The translations under genes and the position numbers were made by a program. Shown piece after piece: positions 35,988-45,389 of a stretch of 64,000 bases of DNA; the stretch's first letter is position 1; each line of letters opens with the position of its first letter. The notes beneath the pieces were generated by a model that saw only the letters and a list, made by a program, of their open reading frames with translations, had not been told where the DNA came from and ran no database searches. The DNA is from Streptomyces sp. T12 (lineage in GTDB: Bacteria; Actinomycetota; Actinomycetes; Streptomycetales; Streptomycetaceae), in assembly GCF_028736035.1 (NCBI RefSeq), contig NZ_CP117866.1, positions 9,217,001-9,281,000 of the forward strand, given 5' to 3'.

Positions 35988-36001
35988 GGAAAGCGCTTTC
36001 C
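35988..36001. promoter_or_regulatory. LacI-family operator-like palindrome before GH38
   Basis: GGAAAGCGCTTTCC is a perfect 14-bp palindrome in the 50-base gap between GH4 and GH38, just before the ribosome-binding site CTGGAGAAA. It has the central CG and AAGCGCTT core of LacI-family sites. It implies that the mannosidase-fucosidase pair is controlled separately from GH4. Confidence 0.65.
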
Positions 36002-36027
36002 CGCTCGCCCTCTCTGGAGAAACCCTC

Positions 36028-39000
36028 ATGCACGACGAACGCCGCCGGATCGAAGAACGCGTCGAGCGCCTCCACGACCAGCGCATCAAGCCCGCGATCT
36101 ACGCGGCCACCGTCCCCTTCGAGGTCGAGGCCTGGCAGGCGCCGGGAGAGCCGGTGCCCTTCACGGAGGCCGCCGCCGCGCCGTACGAGCCCTTCGCCAT
36201 GGACACCCCGTGGGGTCCGCCCTGGGGCACCACCTGGTTCCGGATGCGCGGCCAGGTGCCCGCCGAGTTCGCCGGCCGGCGCGTCGAGGCCGTGATCGAC
36301 CTCGGCTTCGTCGGCGACTGGCCGGGCAACCAGGCCGAGGCGCTGGTGCATCTGCTGGACGGGACGCCGCTGAAGGCGGTCAACCCCCTCAACCAGTACG
36401 TGCCGATCGCCAACCCGGCCACCGGCGGCGAGCCGATCGAGTACCTGGTCGAGGCGGCGTCCAACCCGGACATCCTGGCCAACAACTTCACGGCCCCCAC
36501 CCCGCTCGGCGACGTCCTCACGGCGGGGGACAAGCCCCTCTACACCTTCCAGCGCGCCGACATCGCGGTCCTCGACGAGGAGGTCTGGCACCTCGACCTC
36601 GACCTTCAGGTGCTGCGCGAGCTCATGGTCCACCTCGGCGAGCACGAGCCGCGCCGCCACGAGATCATGCACACCCTGGACCGGGCCATGGACGCCCTGG
36701 ACCTCGACGACATCTCCGGCAGCGCCGCCGCCGTCCGCGAGGTGCTCGCCCCGGTGCTGGCCAGGCCCGCCCACGCCAGCGCGCACACGATCTCCGGTGT
36801 CGGCCACGCCCACATCGACTCCGCCTGGCTGTGGCCGATCCGCGAGACCAAGCGCAAGACGTCCCGCACCTTCTCGAACGTCACGTCCCTGGCCGACGAG
36901 TACGACGACTTCATCTTCGCCTGCTCGCAGGCCCAGCAGTACGAGTGGGTGCGCGACAACTACCCGCACGTGTGGGCCCGCATCCAGGAGTCCGTGAAGA
37001 AGGGCCAGTGGGCGCCGGTCGGCGGCATGTGGGTCGAGGCCGACGGCAACCTGCCCGGCGGCGAGGCCATCGCCCGCCAGCTCATCCACGGCAAGCGGTT
37101 CTTCATCGAGCACTTCGGCGTCGAGACCAAGGGCGTCTGGCTGCCGGACTCCTTCGGCTACACCGCCGCCTACCCGCAGCTGGCCAAGCTCGCCGGCAAC
37201 GAGTGGTTCCTGACCCAGAAGATCTCCTGGAACCAGACGAACAAGTTCCCCCACCACACCTTCTGGTGGGAGGGCATCGACGGCACCCGCATCTTCACCC
37301 ACTTCCCGCCGGTCGACACCTACAACGCCCGCTTCAGCGGCGAGGAGATGGACCGCGCCGTCCGCAACTACTCCGAGAAGGGCGGCGGCACCCGCTCCCT
37401 CGCCCCCTTCGGCTGGGGCGACGGCGGTGGCGGCCCCACCCGCGAGATCATGGAGCGGGCGCGTCGGCTGGCGGACCTGGAGGGTTCGCCGAAGGTCGTC
37501 GTGGAGCACCCCGACGAGTTCTTCGCGAAGGCACGGGAGGAGTACCCGGACGCCCCGGTCTGGGTCGGCGAGCTCTACCTGGAGCTGCACCGCGCCACCT
37601 ACACCTCGCAGGCCCGCACCAAGCAGGGCAACCGGCGCAGCGAACACCGGCTCCGCGAGGCCGAGTTGTGGGCGACGACGGCGGCGCTGCACGCGCCGGG
37701 CTACGCGTACCCGTACGAGAAGCTGGACCGGCTGTGGAAGACCGTCCTGCTGCACCAGTTCCACGACATCCTGCCGGGCTCGTCGATCGCCTGGGTGCAC
37801 CGCGAGGCGGAGGCCGAATACGCCCGGGTGGCCGAGGAGTTGGAGGCGCTGACCGCCGAGGCCGTGGCCGCGCTGGGCGCCGGCGGCACGCGGGTGTTCA
37901 ACACCAGCCCCTTCGACCGGGCCGAGGTCGTCCGCACCCCCGAGGGCGCACCGGCGTACGTCCAGGTGCCCGCGAGCGGCAGTGCGCCGCTGACCGGCGC
38001 CGCGCCCGCGCAGCCGGTGAAGGCGGCGGGCCGGGTCCTCGACAACGGCCTGGTGCGTGTCGAGGTGGCGCAGGACGGCACCCTGTCCTCCGTGTTCGAC
38101 CTGCGGGCGAACCGCGAGGTGCTCGCCGACCAGGGCAACCTCCTGCGCCTGCACACCGACCTCCCGAACTACTGGGACGCCTGGGACATCGACAAGCACT
38201 ACAAGAACCGCTACACGGATCTGCTGGACGCGGACGCGGTGGCCGTCGTCGAAGAGGACCCCCTGCGCGGCGCGATCCGCGTCACGCGTTCCTTCGGCAA
38301 GGGCTCGAAGGTCACCCAGACCATCACCGTGCGCGCCGACAGCCCCCGCGTCGACTTCGAGACCGAGATCGACTGGCACGAGGCCGAGAAGATCCTCAAG
38401 GCGGGCTTCCCGGTGGACATCCGCGCCCCGCACTCCTCCGCCGAGATCCAGTTCGGCCACATCCAGCGGCCCACCCACACCAACACCAGCTGGGAGGCGG
38501 CCCGCTTCGAGGTCTCCGGCCACCGCTGGGTGCACATCGCCGAGCCCGGCTACGGCGTCGCGGTCATCAACGACTCGACGTACGGCCACGACGTCTCCCG
38601 CACGGTCCGCGAGGACGGCGGTACGACGACCCGGGTCAGCCTCAGCCTGGTGCGCGCCCCGCGTATCCCGGACCCCGAGGCCGACCAGGGCAAGCACCGC
38701 TTCACCTACTCCCTGCTCCCCGGCGCGAGCATCGAGGACGCCGTCGCCGAGGGCTACGCCCTCAACCTCCCCCTGCGGGTGGCGGATGCGGCGGGCGCGC
38801 CCGAGCCGGTCGTCTCCGTGGACGGCAGCGGCGTCACCGTCGAGGCGGTCAAGCTGGCCGACGACCGGTCCGGCGATGTCGTCGTACGCCTCTACGAGTC
38901 CGGCGGCGGCCGCGCGACCGGCGTCGTGCGCACGGGCTTCCCGCTCGCGGGCGCCCAGGTGACCGACCTGCTGGAGCGCCCGCTTCAGGACGCGGACGTC

Positions 39001-39081
39001 ACCGGCGACGGCCGGGTCGCGGTCACCCTGCGCCCCTTCCAGGTCCTCACGCTCCGCCTGCGGCGCGCGGAAGGGAGCTGA
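36028..39081 (+). CDS. GH38 alpha-mannosidase
   Basis: A 1017-residue cytosolic glycosidase. The GH38 barrel shows the metal motif GVGHAHIDSAWLWP near residue 258 and WLPDSFGYTAAYPQ, with Asp374 as the expected nucleophile. A middle helical domain and the C-terminal beta domains follow (ENGLVRVEV-like DNGLVRVEV near 672). The family removes alpha-linked mannose from N-glycan or mannan fragments. A LacI-type palindrome is immediately upstream, and the GH29 gene starts 6 bases after its stop, so the two are co-expressed. Confidence 0.92.
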   Translation: MHDERRRIEERVERLHDQRIKPAIYAATVPFEVEAWQAPGEPVPFTEAAAAPYEPFAMDTPWGPPWGTTWFRMRGQVPAEFAGRRVEAVIDLGFVGDWPGNQAEALVHLLDGTPLKAVNPLNQYVPIANPATGGEPIEYLVEAASNPDILANNFTAPTPLGDVLTAGDKPLYTFQRADIAVLDEEVWHLDLDLQVLRELMVHLGEHEPRRHEIMHTLDRAMDALDLDDISGSAAAVREVLAPVLARPAHASAHTISGVGHAHIDSAWLWPIRETKRKTSRTFSNVTSLADEYDDFIFACSQAQQYEWVRDNYPHVWARIQESVKKGQWAPVGGMWVEADGNLPGGEAIARQLIHGKRFFIEHFGVETKGVWLPDSFGYTAAYPQLAKLAGNEWFLTQKISWNQTNKFPHHTFWWEGIDGTRIFTHFPPVDTYNARFSGEEMDRAVRNYSEKGGGTRSLAPFGWGDGGGGPTREIMERARRLADLEGSPKVVVEHPDEFFAKAREEYPDAPVWVGELYLELHRATYTSQARTKQGNRRSEHRLREAELWATTAALHAPGYAYPYEKLDRLWKTVLLHQFHDILPGSSIAWVHREAEAEYARVAEELEALTAEAVAALGAGGTRVFNTSPFDRAEVVRTPEGAPAYVQVPASGSAPLTGAAPAQPVKAAGRVLDNGLVRVEVAQDGTLSSVFDLRANREVLADQGNLLRLHTDLPNYWDAWDIDKHYKNRYTDLLDADAVAVVEEDPLRGAIRVTRSFGKGSKVTQTITVRADSPRVDFETEIDWHEAEKILKAGFPVDIRAPHSSAEIQFGHIQRPTHTNTSWEAARFEVSGHRWVHIAEPGYGVAVINDSTYGHDVSRTVREDGGTTTRVSLSLVRAPRIPDPEADQGKHRFTYSLLPGASIEDAVAEGYALNLPLRVADAAGAPEPVVSVDGSGVTVEAVKLADDRSGDVVVRLYESGGGRATGVVRTGFPLAGAQVTDLLERPLQDADVTGDGRVAVTLRPFQVLTLRLRRAEGS

Positions 39082-39087
39082 GCGCGG

Positions 39088-40338
39088 GTGCCCATGCAAC
39101 CCTGGTTCACCGACGCCAAGTTGGGGATCTTCATCCACTGGGGCATCTACGCCGTGGACGGCGTCCAGGAGTCCTGGTCGTTCTACGACGACATCGTCCC
39201 GTACGACCAGTACATGTCCCAGTTCGACCGCTTCACGGCCGCCCGCTACGACCCGCGCGACTGGGCGAAGCTCTTCGCGCGGGCCGGCGCCCGGTACGCC
39301 GTCCTGACCAGCCGCCACCACGACGGCGTCGCCCTGTGGGACACCGCCCACGGCGACCTGAACGTGGGCCGCGACCTGATCGGCGGCTACGCGGACGCCC
39401 TGCGCGAGCAGGGCCTCAAGGTCGGCCTCTACTACTCGCACTCGGACTGGAGCCACCCCGACTACGCCTCCACGCGCAAGCCCGGCCGCCCGCCGGAGCT
39501 GGAGGACAACCGGTACTCCGAGGTCGCGGCCGAGGACGAGGACCTGGACGCCTGGGAACGCTTCCTCGCCTACCGCGACGGGCAGATCCGCGAACTCACC
39601 TCCCGCTACCAGCCGGACCTGCTGTGGTTCGACGGCGAGTGGGACCGCAGCGAGGAGCAGTGGCGCATCCCCGAACTCGCCGCGCTGATCCGCTCCGAGG
39701 TCCCGGACGTCGTCTTCAACGCCCGCATGCTCAGCGAAGGCGACTACGCGACGCCCGAACAGGGCGCCCCGGTCGTCCCGCCCGAGGGCCCCTGGGAGCT
39801 GTGCCTGACGATCAACGACTCCTGGGGGCACCAGCACCACGACCACAACCACAAGTCGGTCGACCAGCTGATCCGCTACTTCACCGAGACGATCGGCGGC
39901 GGTGGCAACCTGCTGCTCAGCGTCGGGCCGCGCGAGGACGGCACGATCCCGGCGGAGCAAGCTGAGCGCCTGGAGGGGCTCGGCGACTGGATCGCGAGGC
40001 ACGCGGAGGCGGTGTACGGCACCGAGCGCGGCCTCCCGCCCGGTCACCACTACGGCCCGAGCACCCTCTCCAAGGACCGCCGCACCCTCTACCTGATCCT
40101 CTTCGACGCCCCGCGCGCCGAGATCAACGTACGCGGGCTGCTCGGTTCGGTACGCCGGGTCACGGTCCTCGGCAGCGGCACCGAACTGGCCCACCGCATC
40201 ACCGGCGGCCTGCACGAGACGCCGGGCGTGCTCTGGATCGAACCGCCCCCGGCGGCTGACCTCGACCCGCACGCCACGGTGCTCGCGGTCGAGCTGGACG
40301 GTGAGCTGGAGGTGTACCGCGGTTCGGGCCGCTTCTGA
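39088..40338 (+). CDS. GH29 alpha-L-fucosidase
   Basis: This 416-residue enzyme begins directly with the GH29 barrel (WFTDAKLGIFIHWGIYAV) and has no signal peptide. The motif LTSRHHDGVALWDT contains the substrate-binding His pair, and LLWFDGEWD contains Asp182, the expected nucleophile. GH29 hydrolyses alpha-L-fucosides. A GGAAGGGAG site in the end of the GH38 gene serves the GTG at 39088; an ATG two codons later is also possible. It completes an intracellular set able to trim fucosylated, mannose- and galactose-containing glycans. Confidence 0.9.
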   Translation: MPMQPWFTDAKLGIFIHWGIYAVDGVQESWSFYDDIVPYDQYMSQFDRFTAARYDPRDWAKLFARAGARYAVLTSRHHDGVALWDTAHGDLNVGRDLIGGYADALREQGLKVGLYYSHSDWSHPDYASTRKPGRPPELEDNRYSEVAAEDEDLDAWERFLAYRDGQIRELTSRYQPDLLWFDGEWDRSEEQWRIPELAALIRSEVPDVVFNARMLSEGDYATPEQGAPVVPPEGPWELCLTINDSWGHQHHDHNHKSVDQLIRYFTETIGGGGNLLLSVGPREDGTIPAEQAERLEGLGDWIARHAEAVYGTERGLPPGHHYGPSTLSKDRRTLYLILFDAPRAEINVRGLLGSVRRVTVLGSGTELAHRITGGLHETPGVLWIEPPPAADLDPHATVLAVELDGELEVYRGSGRF

Positions 40339-40358
40339 CCCTCGCCCCTGAGACGCAC

Positions 40359-40408
40359 CTTCGGGCCGGCCGGCCGCTGCCCCCGTGACAGCGCCGGCCG
40401 ACCCGAAG
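40359..40408. terminator. Bidirectional hairpin between GH29 and GH18
   Basis: CTTCGGGCCGGCCGGC (40359-40374) pairs with GCCGGCCGACCCGAAG (40393-40408), 16 bp with one mismatch and an 18-base loop, 20 bases after the fucosidase stop in a convergent gap. Confidence 0.75.
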
Positions 40409-40475
40409 CCCCCGTGCTTCCCCCGTTGTGGTGCGTTCCCCCGTGATCCCCCGTAGTCCCCCGTGGTTCCCCCGT
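40409..40475. repeat. Six irregular copies of CCCCCGT
   Basis: CCCCCGT occurs at 40409, 40420, 40438, 40448, 40458 and 40469 within the convergent gap. Spacing varies from 10 to 18 bases, so it is not a regular tandem array. No coding or RNA role is visible. Confidence 0.5.
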
Positions 40476-40522
40476 TGCCTTTCACTCTTATGAGCGCGTC
40501 GTCCGCGCCCTGATACACCCTC

Positions 40523-40542
40523 CCGGGAAAAAAGTTTCCCGG
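40523..40542 (-). terminator. CCGGGAAA/TTTCCCGG hairpin after the chitinase gene
   Basis: A perfect 8-bp stem with a four-base loop lies 18 bases beyond the chitinase stop on the minus strand. It is a compact terminator candidate. Confidence 0.65.
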
Positions 40543-40559
40543 CGCGGGTGACCGCGTCC

Positions 40560-42245
40560 TCAGCCGGTGAACCCGGCCGTGATGGACGTGAACTGCCAGT
40601 TGCTCTGGCTGATCCCGGAGCAGTTGCTCGTCACGCCGCCGCCCGGGCACGGCCGGTCGCGGTTGACCGACCAGAAGGCGAGGCGGGCGATGTGGTGCGA
40701 GTTCGCCCAGTCACGGATCTGGGTCCAGGTCGCGGGTGAGGTGAGCTCCTGCTGGTCGGACAGGCCGTTCATGCCGGAGATGCCGATGTGGGCGTAGGCC
40801 GTGGCGTCGTCCCACCCGAAGGTGGACTTCAGCTTGTTCTTCAGCCCTTCCGTCGCGTTCACGGTGTTGCCGTACATGTCGGCGCCGCCGCCGAAGTCGA
40901 ACGGCATGATCGTGAAGACGTCGATGTCCGCGTTCAGCGCCTTGGCCTGCTCGACGAGCCGGTTGCCCCAGTAGTTCGGGCCGGTCGTCGAGGTGCCGAA
41001 GGTGAGGACGGTCCGCAGTCCCGGATTGTTCGCCTTGACGATCTTCAGGGCGTTCAGGATCCGGTCCTGCACGGTCGCGTTCTCGAACTCGTCGGTGTTC
41101 TCGATGTCGACGTCGATCGCCTTCAGCCCGTAGGCGTCGATCACCTTCTGGTAGGCACCCGCCAGTGCCTGAGCCGACGAGCAGTTCGGCCCGAGCTTGT
41201 TGCCGCTCCAGCCGCCGATCGACGGCACGATGTCGCCGCCCGCCGAGCGGATGGAGTTGATGACGCTCTGGTCGTTGCCGCCGGTCAGCGGGCGCTGTCC
41301 GTCCCAGGCCGGGTTGCAGCCGCCGGAGGACAGGATGAAGGCCATCGTGTACCACTTGATGCCGGTCGCGCTCATCACCGAGGTCGCGCTCGGCGGGTCG
41401 CCCCAACCGAGGTAGAGGTAGGGCGCCGCCTGCTTGAAGCCGGTGCCGCCACCGCCGCCCGCGTCCGTCGTGACGGTCACGGCGTTGGAGGCCGCCGACA
41501 CGTTCCCGGCCGCGTCCCTCGCCTTCACCGTGAAGGTGTGACTCGTGCTCGGCGACAGACCGCTGACCGTGGCACTCGTACCGGAGACGCTGAGCACCTG
41601 GCTCGCACCCCGGTAGATGTCGTACGCCGTCACCCCGACGTTGTCCGTCGAGGCGTTCCACGCCAGCGACACGCTCGACGACGTCTTGCCGGTCGACCGC
41701 AGGCTGCCCGGCACGGTCGGCGCCTGGCTGTCCGAACCGCCGCCACCGGGCCCGTCGAGGCTGATGTCGTCGGCGTAGTAGGTGCCCTGCGCGTACCAGC
41801 CGTGGACGTAGACGGTGGCGCTGGTCTGGGAGGCCCCGGTCGTGAAGGACAGCGACAGCCGGCTGTACGCCGACGGCGAGGACGTCCAGGTGGAGGCCCC
41901 GCCGTTCACCCCGAGGTAGACGTAGGACCCGCGCACCCAGCCGCTGAGCGTGTACGCCGTGTTCGGCTGGACCGAGACGGTCTGGCTGCACTGGGCGGTG
42001 TCACTCGAACTCACCGCCCCCGCAAGGGCCTTGGAGCCGGCGTGCACGGGGGAGGAGACGACCGAGCCGAGGTTGCCGGTGCAGGACCACGGGGAGAGCC
42101 CGCCCGACTCGAAGCCGGCGTTGGACAGGACGTTGGCCGCATGGGCCGTTCCGGGAAGGGCGACGGCTGCGGTGACCGCGAGGGCGGCGGAGCCGAGCAG
42201 GGCGAGAAGACGCCGTCTGAGACGTCTGAGGGGTTGGTTGCGCAC
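40560..42245 (-). CDS. Secreted GH18 chitinase with CBM and FnIII domains
   Basis: A 561-residue exported chitinase. The signal peptide (about 1-36, [17 protein letters not shown] to GTAHA) is followed by a carbohydrate-binding beta-sandwich starting [11 protein letters not shown] (about 37-165). Next come a fibronectin type III domain (about 175-265) and the GH18 barrel (about 275-561). The catalytic motif is AIDVDIEN with Glu382 as acid. The family cuts beta-1,4 GlcNAc polymers; endo-N-acetylglucosaminidases share the fold, so N-glycan cleavage is a less likely alternative. The GTG at 42245 follows AGGGAGA. A large inverted repeat upstream is the likely control site. Confidence 0.92.
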   Translation of the reverse strand: MRNQPLRRLRRRLLALLGSAALAVTAAVALPGTAHAANVLSNAGFESGGLSPWSCTGNLGSVVSSPVHAGSKALAGAVSSSDTAQCSQTVSVQPNTAYTLSGWVRGSYVYLGVNGGASTWTSSPSAYSRLSLSFTTGASQTSATVYVHGWYAQGTYYADDISLDGPGGGGSDSQAPTVPGSLRSTGKTSSSVSLAWNASTDNVGVTAYDIYRGASQVLSVSGTSATVSGLSPSTSHTFTVKARDAAGNVSAASNAVTVTTDAGGGGGTGFKQAAPYLYLGWGDPPSATSVMSATGIKWYTMAFILSSGGCNPAWDGQRPLTGGNDQSVINSIRSAGGDIVPSIGGWSGNKLGPNCSSAQALAGAYQKVIDAYGLKAIDVDIENTDEFENATVQDRILNALKIVKANNPGLRTVLTFGTSTTGPNYWGNRLVEQAKALNADIDVFTIMPFDFGGGADMYGNTVNATEGLKNKLKSTFGWDDATAYAHIGISGMNGLSDQQELTSPATWTQIRDWANSHHIARLAFWSVNRDRPCPGGGVTSNCSGISQSNWQFTSITAGFTG

Positions 42246-42313
42246 GCGATCTCCCTGGGAAGTGTGGGGTGTTCGGGAGTGCACGAGGTGCAGAGAGGTG
42301 CGCAGACCAAGTT

Positions 42314-42364
42314 GGTATGGACCAATCCCGCTGTCAAGCTTTGACGCCGGGATTGGTCCATACC
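42314..42364. promoter_or_regulatory. 17-bp inverted repeat with two dre-like sites upstream of the chitinase
   Basis: GGTATGGACCAATCCCG (42314-42330) and CGGGATTGGTCCATACC (42348-42364) are perfect inverted repeats around a 17-base spacer. The left arm holds TTGGT-ATGG-ACCAA and the right arm ATTGGT-CCAT-ACC. Both resemble the TGGTCTAGACCA core bound by DasR at chitin and N-acetylglucosamine genes. It lies 69 to 119 bases before the chitinase start. A double operator is the best reading; a terminator for the ATP-grasp gene is the alternative. Confidence 0.6.
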
Positions 42365-42371
42365 GAAGGGT

Positions 42372-43505
42372 CTAAAGAGGCAGGGCCTGAGCCGCCCCAC
42401 TCCCGACCGAGTCGACCGACGCCGGCGCGGGCATCGCCGGCAGCAACGGCCCCTCGACCTCCGACCGCTGCTGCGGAATGGACACCGGCCGCAGCGGCCG
42501 CGGCCCCGAAACCACCGTGTAGTCCTGCCCGAGGAACGGCGGAGCCACCACCCCCGGATCCTCGCCGAGCGCCAACTGCACAGCCAGCCAGGGCACGTTG
42601 ACCCCGCACAGCGACAGCTGGTGCAACCCGCCGGCCGGCCGCGTGTTCACATCCATCAGCACCGGCGTCTCCCCGAACATCCGGAACTGGATGTTGGACA
42701 GATAGTGCAGCCCGAACCCCTCCGCGATCAGCCGCGCCGGCTCCAGCCACTGCTCCTGCAGCGTGAACCCGCGACGGCGGCCGTTCTTGATCCGGCCGAT
42801 CGCCAGCCGGACCCGGTTGTCGGGACCGGTGAGGCAGTCCACCGACACCTCCGGCTGTTCCAGCCGGGGCATGACCAGCCAGTCCACCGGCTCGTCCGCC
42901 CGCCGCAGCGCGTCCACCACGAGATCCAGCTGCACATAAGGGGTCGGGAACCCGGTGAGGTGCATCAGCGAGAAGGGGGTGCGCGTGATGACGCGGAAGC
43001 CCACCCCACCCGCACCGGACGCCGGCTTGAAGCAGGCCTTGTAGCCGCGCGCCTCCAACTCCTCGACGGCGGCGACGAGTTCGTCGGCGGTGCGCACCCG
43101 CCACCACGGCGGTACCGGCACCCCGATCGCCTGCACGGCCTCGTACGCGATCACCTTGTCGTGGAAGACCGCCACGGCCTCCGGCGGCGGCGCCAGCAGC
43201 GCCGTACCGGCCGCCTCGAACTCCGCGCGGTGCGCCACGATCGCCGACTGGTGCATCCGGGGCACGAACACGTCGATGCCGCGGCGCCGGCACTGGTCCA
43301 GGGCGTACTCGACATACGCGGCCGGGGACAGGCCCTCCGGCTCCAGCTCGGCGGTGTCGGCGGCGGCCAGTACGGGCGAGTCGGCGTCCCCGTGCGTCGC
43401 ATGGATCTCGACGGCCCGATCGCTGGGATTTCTCCGCAGCTGATCCATGAAGAACACGTTCTCCGCGTACGTGCGGTTGAGCCAGACGCGTACGCGAGAG
43501 ACCAT
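42372..43505 (-). CDS. ATP-grasp domain protein
   Basis: This 377-residue protein has the ATP-grasp fold: a Rossmann-like start (SRVRVWLNRTYAENVFFMDQLR), the ATP-binding part (KVIAYEAVQAIGVPVPPWW, GYKACFKPASGAGGVGFRVI) and the metal-binding end (FRMFGETPVLMDVNTRPAGG). Members join a carboxylate to an amine or thiol through an acyl phosphate. The substrate cannot be named. The ATG at 43505 was chosen because homology begins there and AAAGGACGG precedes it. It is divergent from the metallophosphoesterase gene. Confidence 0.82.
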   Translation of the reverse strand: MVSRVRVWLNRTYAENVFFMDQLRRNPSDRAVEIHATHGDADSPVLAAADTAELEPEGLSPAAYVEYALDQCRRRGIDVFVPRMHQSAIVAHRAEFEAAGTALLAPPPEAVAVFHDKVIAYEAVQAIGVPVPPWWRVRTADELVAAVEELEARGYKACFKPASGAGGVGFRVITRTPFSLMHLTGFPTPYVQLDLVVDALRRADEPVDWLVMPRLEQPEVSVDCLTGPDNRVRLAIGRIKNGRRRGFTLQEQWLEPARLIAEGFGLHYLSNIQFRMFGETPVLMDVNTRPAGGLHQLSLCGVNVPWLAVQLALGEDPGVVAPPFLGQDYTVVSGPRPLRPVSIPQQRSEVEGPLLPAMPAPASVDSVGSGAAQALPL

Positions 43506-43802
43506 GCAGGGCCGTCCTTTCGGGTTCGCGGGCAGGGCAAAGCAGGCCCGTGCCCGGGCAGGGTGATTGGAGGTACACCAAACCGCCCCGTGCGAAGGGA
43601 CGTTCATGGCGGTGGTGTTGGGGCGATCATACGGCTTTCAAAGGGTGCCGCGTGCAACGTACGTGTTACGGAATTGCGGATCATTCCTGACCACCCCGGC
43701 CGCGCCCGCACCGCCCTGGCGGACCGCCGACGAAATCCAGCTTGTACCGGCACGGCACTGTGTGTTCTCGTGGTGTCATTCGTGTGATCGAAAGGGGCGA
43801 GG

Positions 43803-44663
43803 GTGACGTCGACGGCCGGCGGTGCCGGGCAGCTGCTGGCCATCAGTGACCTGCACATCGGCTACGAGGAGAACCGCGCCCTCGTCGAGAAGATGCGCCC
43901 CGACTCGGACGACGACTGGCTGCTCGTCGCCGGTGACGTGGCGGAGACCGTGGCCGACGTCCGCTGGGCCCTCGAGACGCTCGCCGGCAGCTTCCGCAAG
44001 GTCGTCTGGGCGCCGGGCAACCACGAACTGTGGACCCACCCGAGGGACTCCGTCACCCTGCGCGGCGTCGCCCGCTACGAGCACCTCGTCGAGGTGTGCC
44101 GGGAACTCGGCGTGACGACCCCCGAGGACCCCTACCCCGTCTGGGACGGCCCCGGCGGCCCGGTGGCCGTGGCGCCGCTGTTCCTGCTGTACGACTACTC
44201 CTTCCTGCCCTCCGGCTGCACGACCAAGGAGGAGGGGCTGGAGTACGCGCACGGAACCGGGATCGTGTGCAACGACGAGTTCCTGCTGCACCCCGACCCG
44301 TACCCGTCCCGCGAGGCCTGGTGCGAGGCCCGGGTCGCCGAGACCGAGCGCCGGCTCGCCGCACTGCCCGAGGACCTGCCCACCGTCCTCGTCAACCACT
44401 ACCCGCTGGACCGGCACCCGATGGACGTCCTGTGGTATCCCGAGTTCGCCATGTGGTGCGGCACCCGGCTGACCGCTCACTGGCACCGCAGGTTCCGCGT
44501 CGAGACCATGGTCTACGGCCACCTGCACATCCCACGGACCACCTGGCACGAGGGCGTCCGCTTCGAGGAGGTGTCGGTGGGATACCCCCGCGAGTGGCGC
44601 AAGCGACCGGGGCCGCCGGGACGGCTGCGCCGGATTCTGCCCAGGGAGGACGGGGACCGTTGA
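43803..44663 (+). CDS. Metallophosphoesterase coupled to a PPTase gene
   Basis: A 286-residue calcineurin-like phosphoesterase with all usual motifs: ISDLHIGYE, VAGDVAE, APGNHELW, LVNHYPL and YGHLHIPR. It is cytosolic. It is translationally coupled to a phosphopantetheinyl transferase gene (TTGA overlap). That pairing makes a role in CoA or acyl-carrier phosphopantetheine metabolism attractive, such as hydrolysis of phosphopantetheine or 3',5'-ADP, the by-product of carrier activation. This is inference from context only. Confidence 0.85.
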   Translation: MTSTAGGAGQLLAISDLHIGYEENRALVEKMRPDSDDDWLLVAGDVAETVADVRWALETLAGSFRKVVWAPGNHELWTHPRDSVTLRGVARYEHLVEVCRELGVTTPEDPYPVWDGPGGPVAVAPLFLLYDYSFLPSGCTTKEEGLEYAHGTGIVCNDEFLLHPDPYPSREAWCEARVAETERRLAALPEDLPTVLVNHYPLDRHPMDVLWYPEFAMWCGTRLTAHWHRRFRVETMVYGHLHIPRTTWHEGVRFEEVSVGYPREWRKRPGPPGRLRRILPREDGDR

Positions 44664-45340
44664 TCGAGGAACTGCTGCCGGACGCGGTCGTCACCGTCGA
44701 GGCGTACGGCGACGAGGAGCCCCCGAACACGGCCCTGTACCCCGAGGAGGAGGCGGTCGTCGCCCAGGCGGTCGGCAAGCGCCGCCGGGAGTTCGCCGTC
44801 GTACGCTCCTGCGCGCGTCGCGCCATGGAGAAGCTCGGCGTGCCGCCGCAGCCGATCCTGCCCGGCGAACGCGGCGCCCCGGGCTGGCCGGCCGGCCTGG
44901 CCGGCAGCATGACCCACTGCGACGGCTACAGCGCCGCCGCGCTGGTTCGCGCCGCCGACCTGGTCTCCCTCGGTATCGACGCCGAACCGCACGGGCCGCT
45001 CCCGGAGGGCGTCCTGCCCGTCGTCGCCCTGCCCGCCGAGGCGGACCGGCTGCGCCGCCTGGCCGGCGAGCACCCCGGCATCCACTGGGACCGGCTCCTG
45101 TTCAGCGCCAAGGAGTCCGTCTACAAGGCATGGTTCCCGCTCACCGGAAAGTGGCTGGACTTCGCCGAGGCCGACATCGACGTCTTCGCCGACCCCGGCG
45201 ACGAGCACAGCGGCGGCTTCCGGGCCCGGCTCCTCGTGCCGGGCCCGGTGGTGGGCGACCGTCGGCTCGACCTCTTCGAGGGCCGGTGGACGGTCCGACG
45301 GGGGCTGGTGGCGACCGCGGTGAGCGTGCCGCACACCTGA
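44660..45340 (+). CDS. 4'-phosphopantetheinyl transferase, Sfp/EntD type
   Basis: This 226-residue enzyme has the PPTase signatures SMTHCDGYSAAAL near residue 83, LGIDAEPHGPL near residue 106 (Mg-binding Asp and Glu) and FSAKESVYKAWFP near residue 148. It moves the phosphopantetheine arm from CoA to a serine of acyl or peptidyl carrier proteins. No PKS or NRPS genes lie in this window, so it probably serves clusters elsewhere. The TTG start overlaps the stop of the metallophosphoesterase and follows AGGGAGGACGGGG. Confidence 0.92.
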   Translation: MIEELLPDAVVTVEAYGDEEPPNTALYPEEEAVVAQAVGKRRREFAVVRSCARRAMEKLGVPPQPILPGERGAPGWPAGLAGSMTHCDGYSAAALVRAADLVSLGIDAEPHGPLPEGVLPVVALPAEADRLRRLAGEHPGIHWDRLLFSAKESVYKAWFPLTGKWLDFAEADIDVFADPGDEHSGGFRARLLVPGPVVGDRRLDLFEGRWTVRRGLVATAVSVPHT

Positions 45341-45389
45341 GCCCTCGGAGGACACCCGCGGGGGTGCCCGGCGGTCCGCCACCGCTGCG

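Noticed and set aside
35938..40650. 1570-codon antisense frame across GH4, GH38 and GH29
   Set aside because: It spans three well-supported genes on the other strand and has typical shadow composition.
44660..45340. PPTase as mark of a PKS or NRPS cluster here
   Set aside because: No carrier protein, ketosynthase or condensation genes are in the window.
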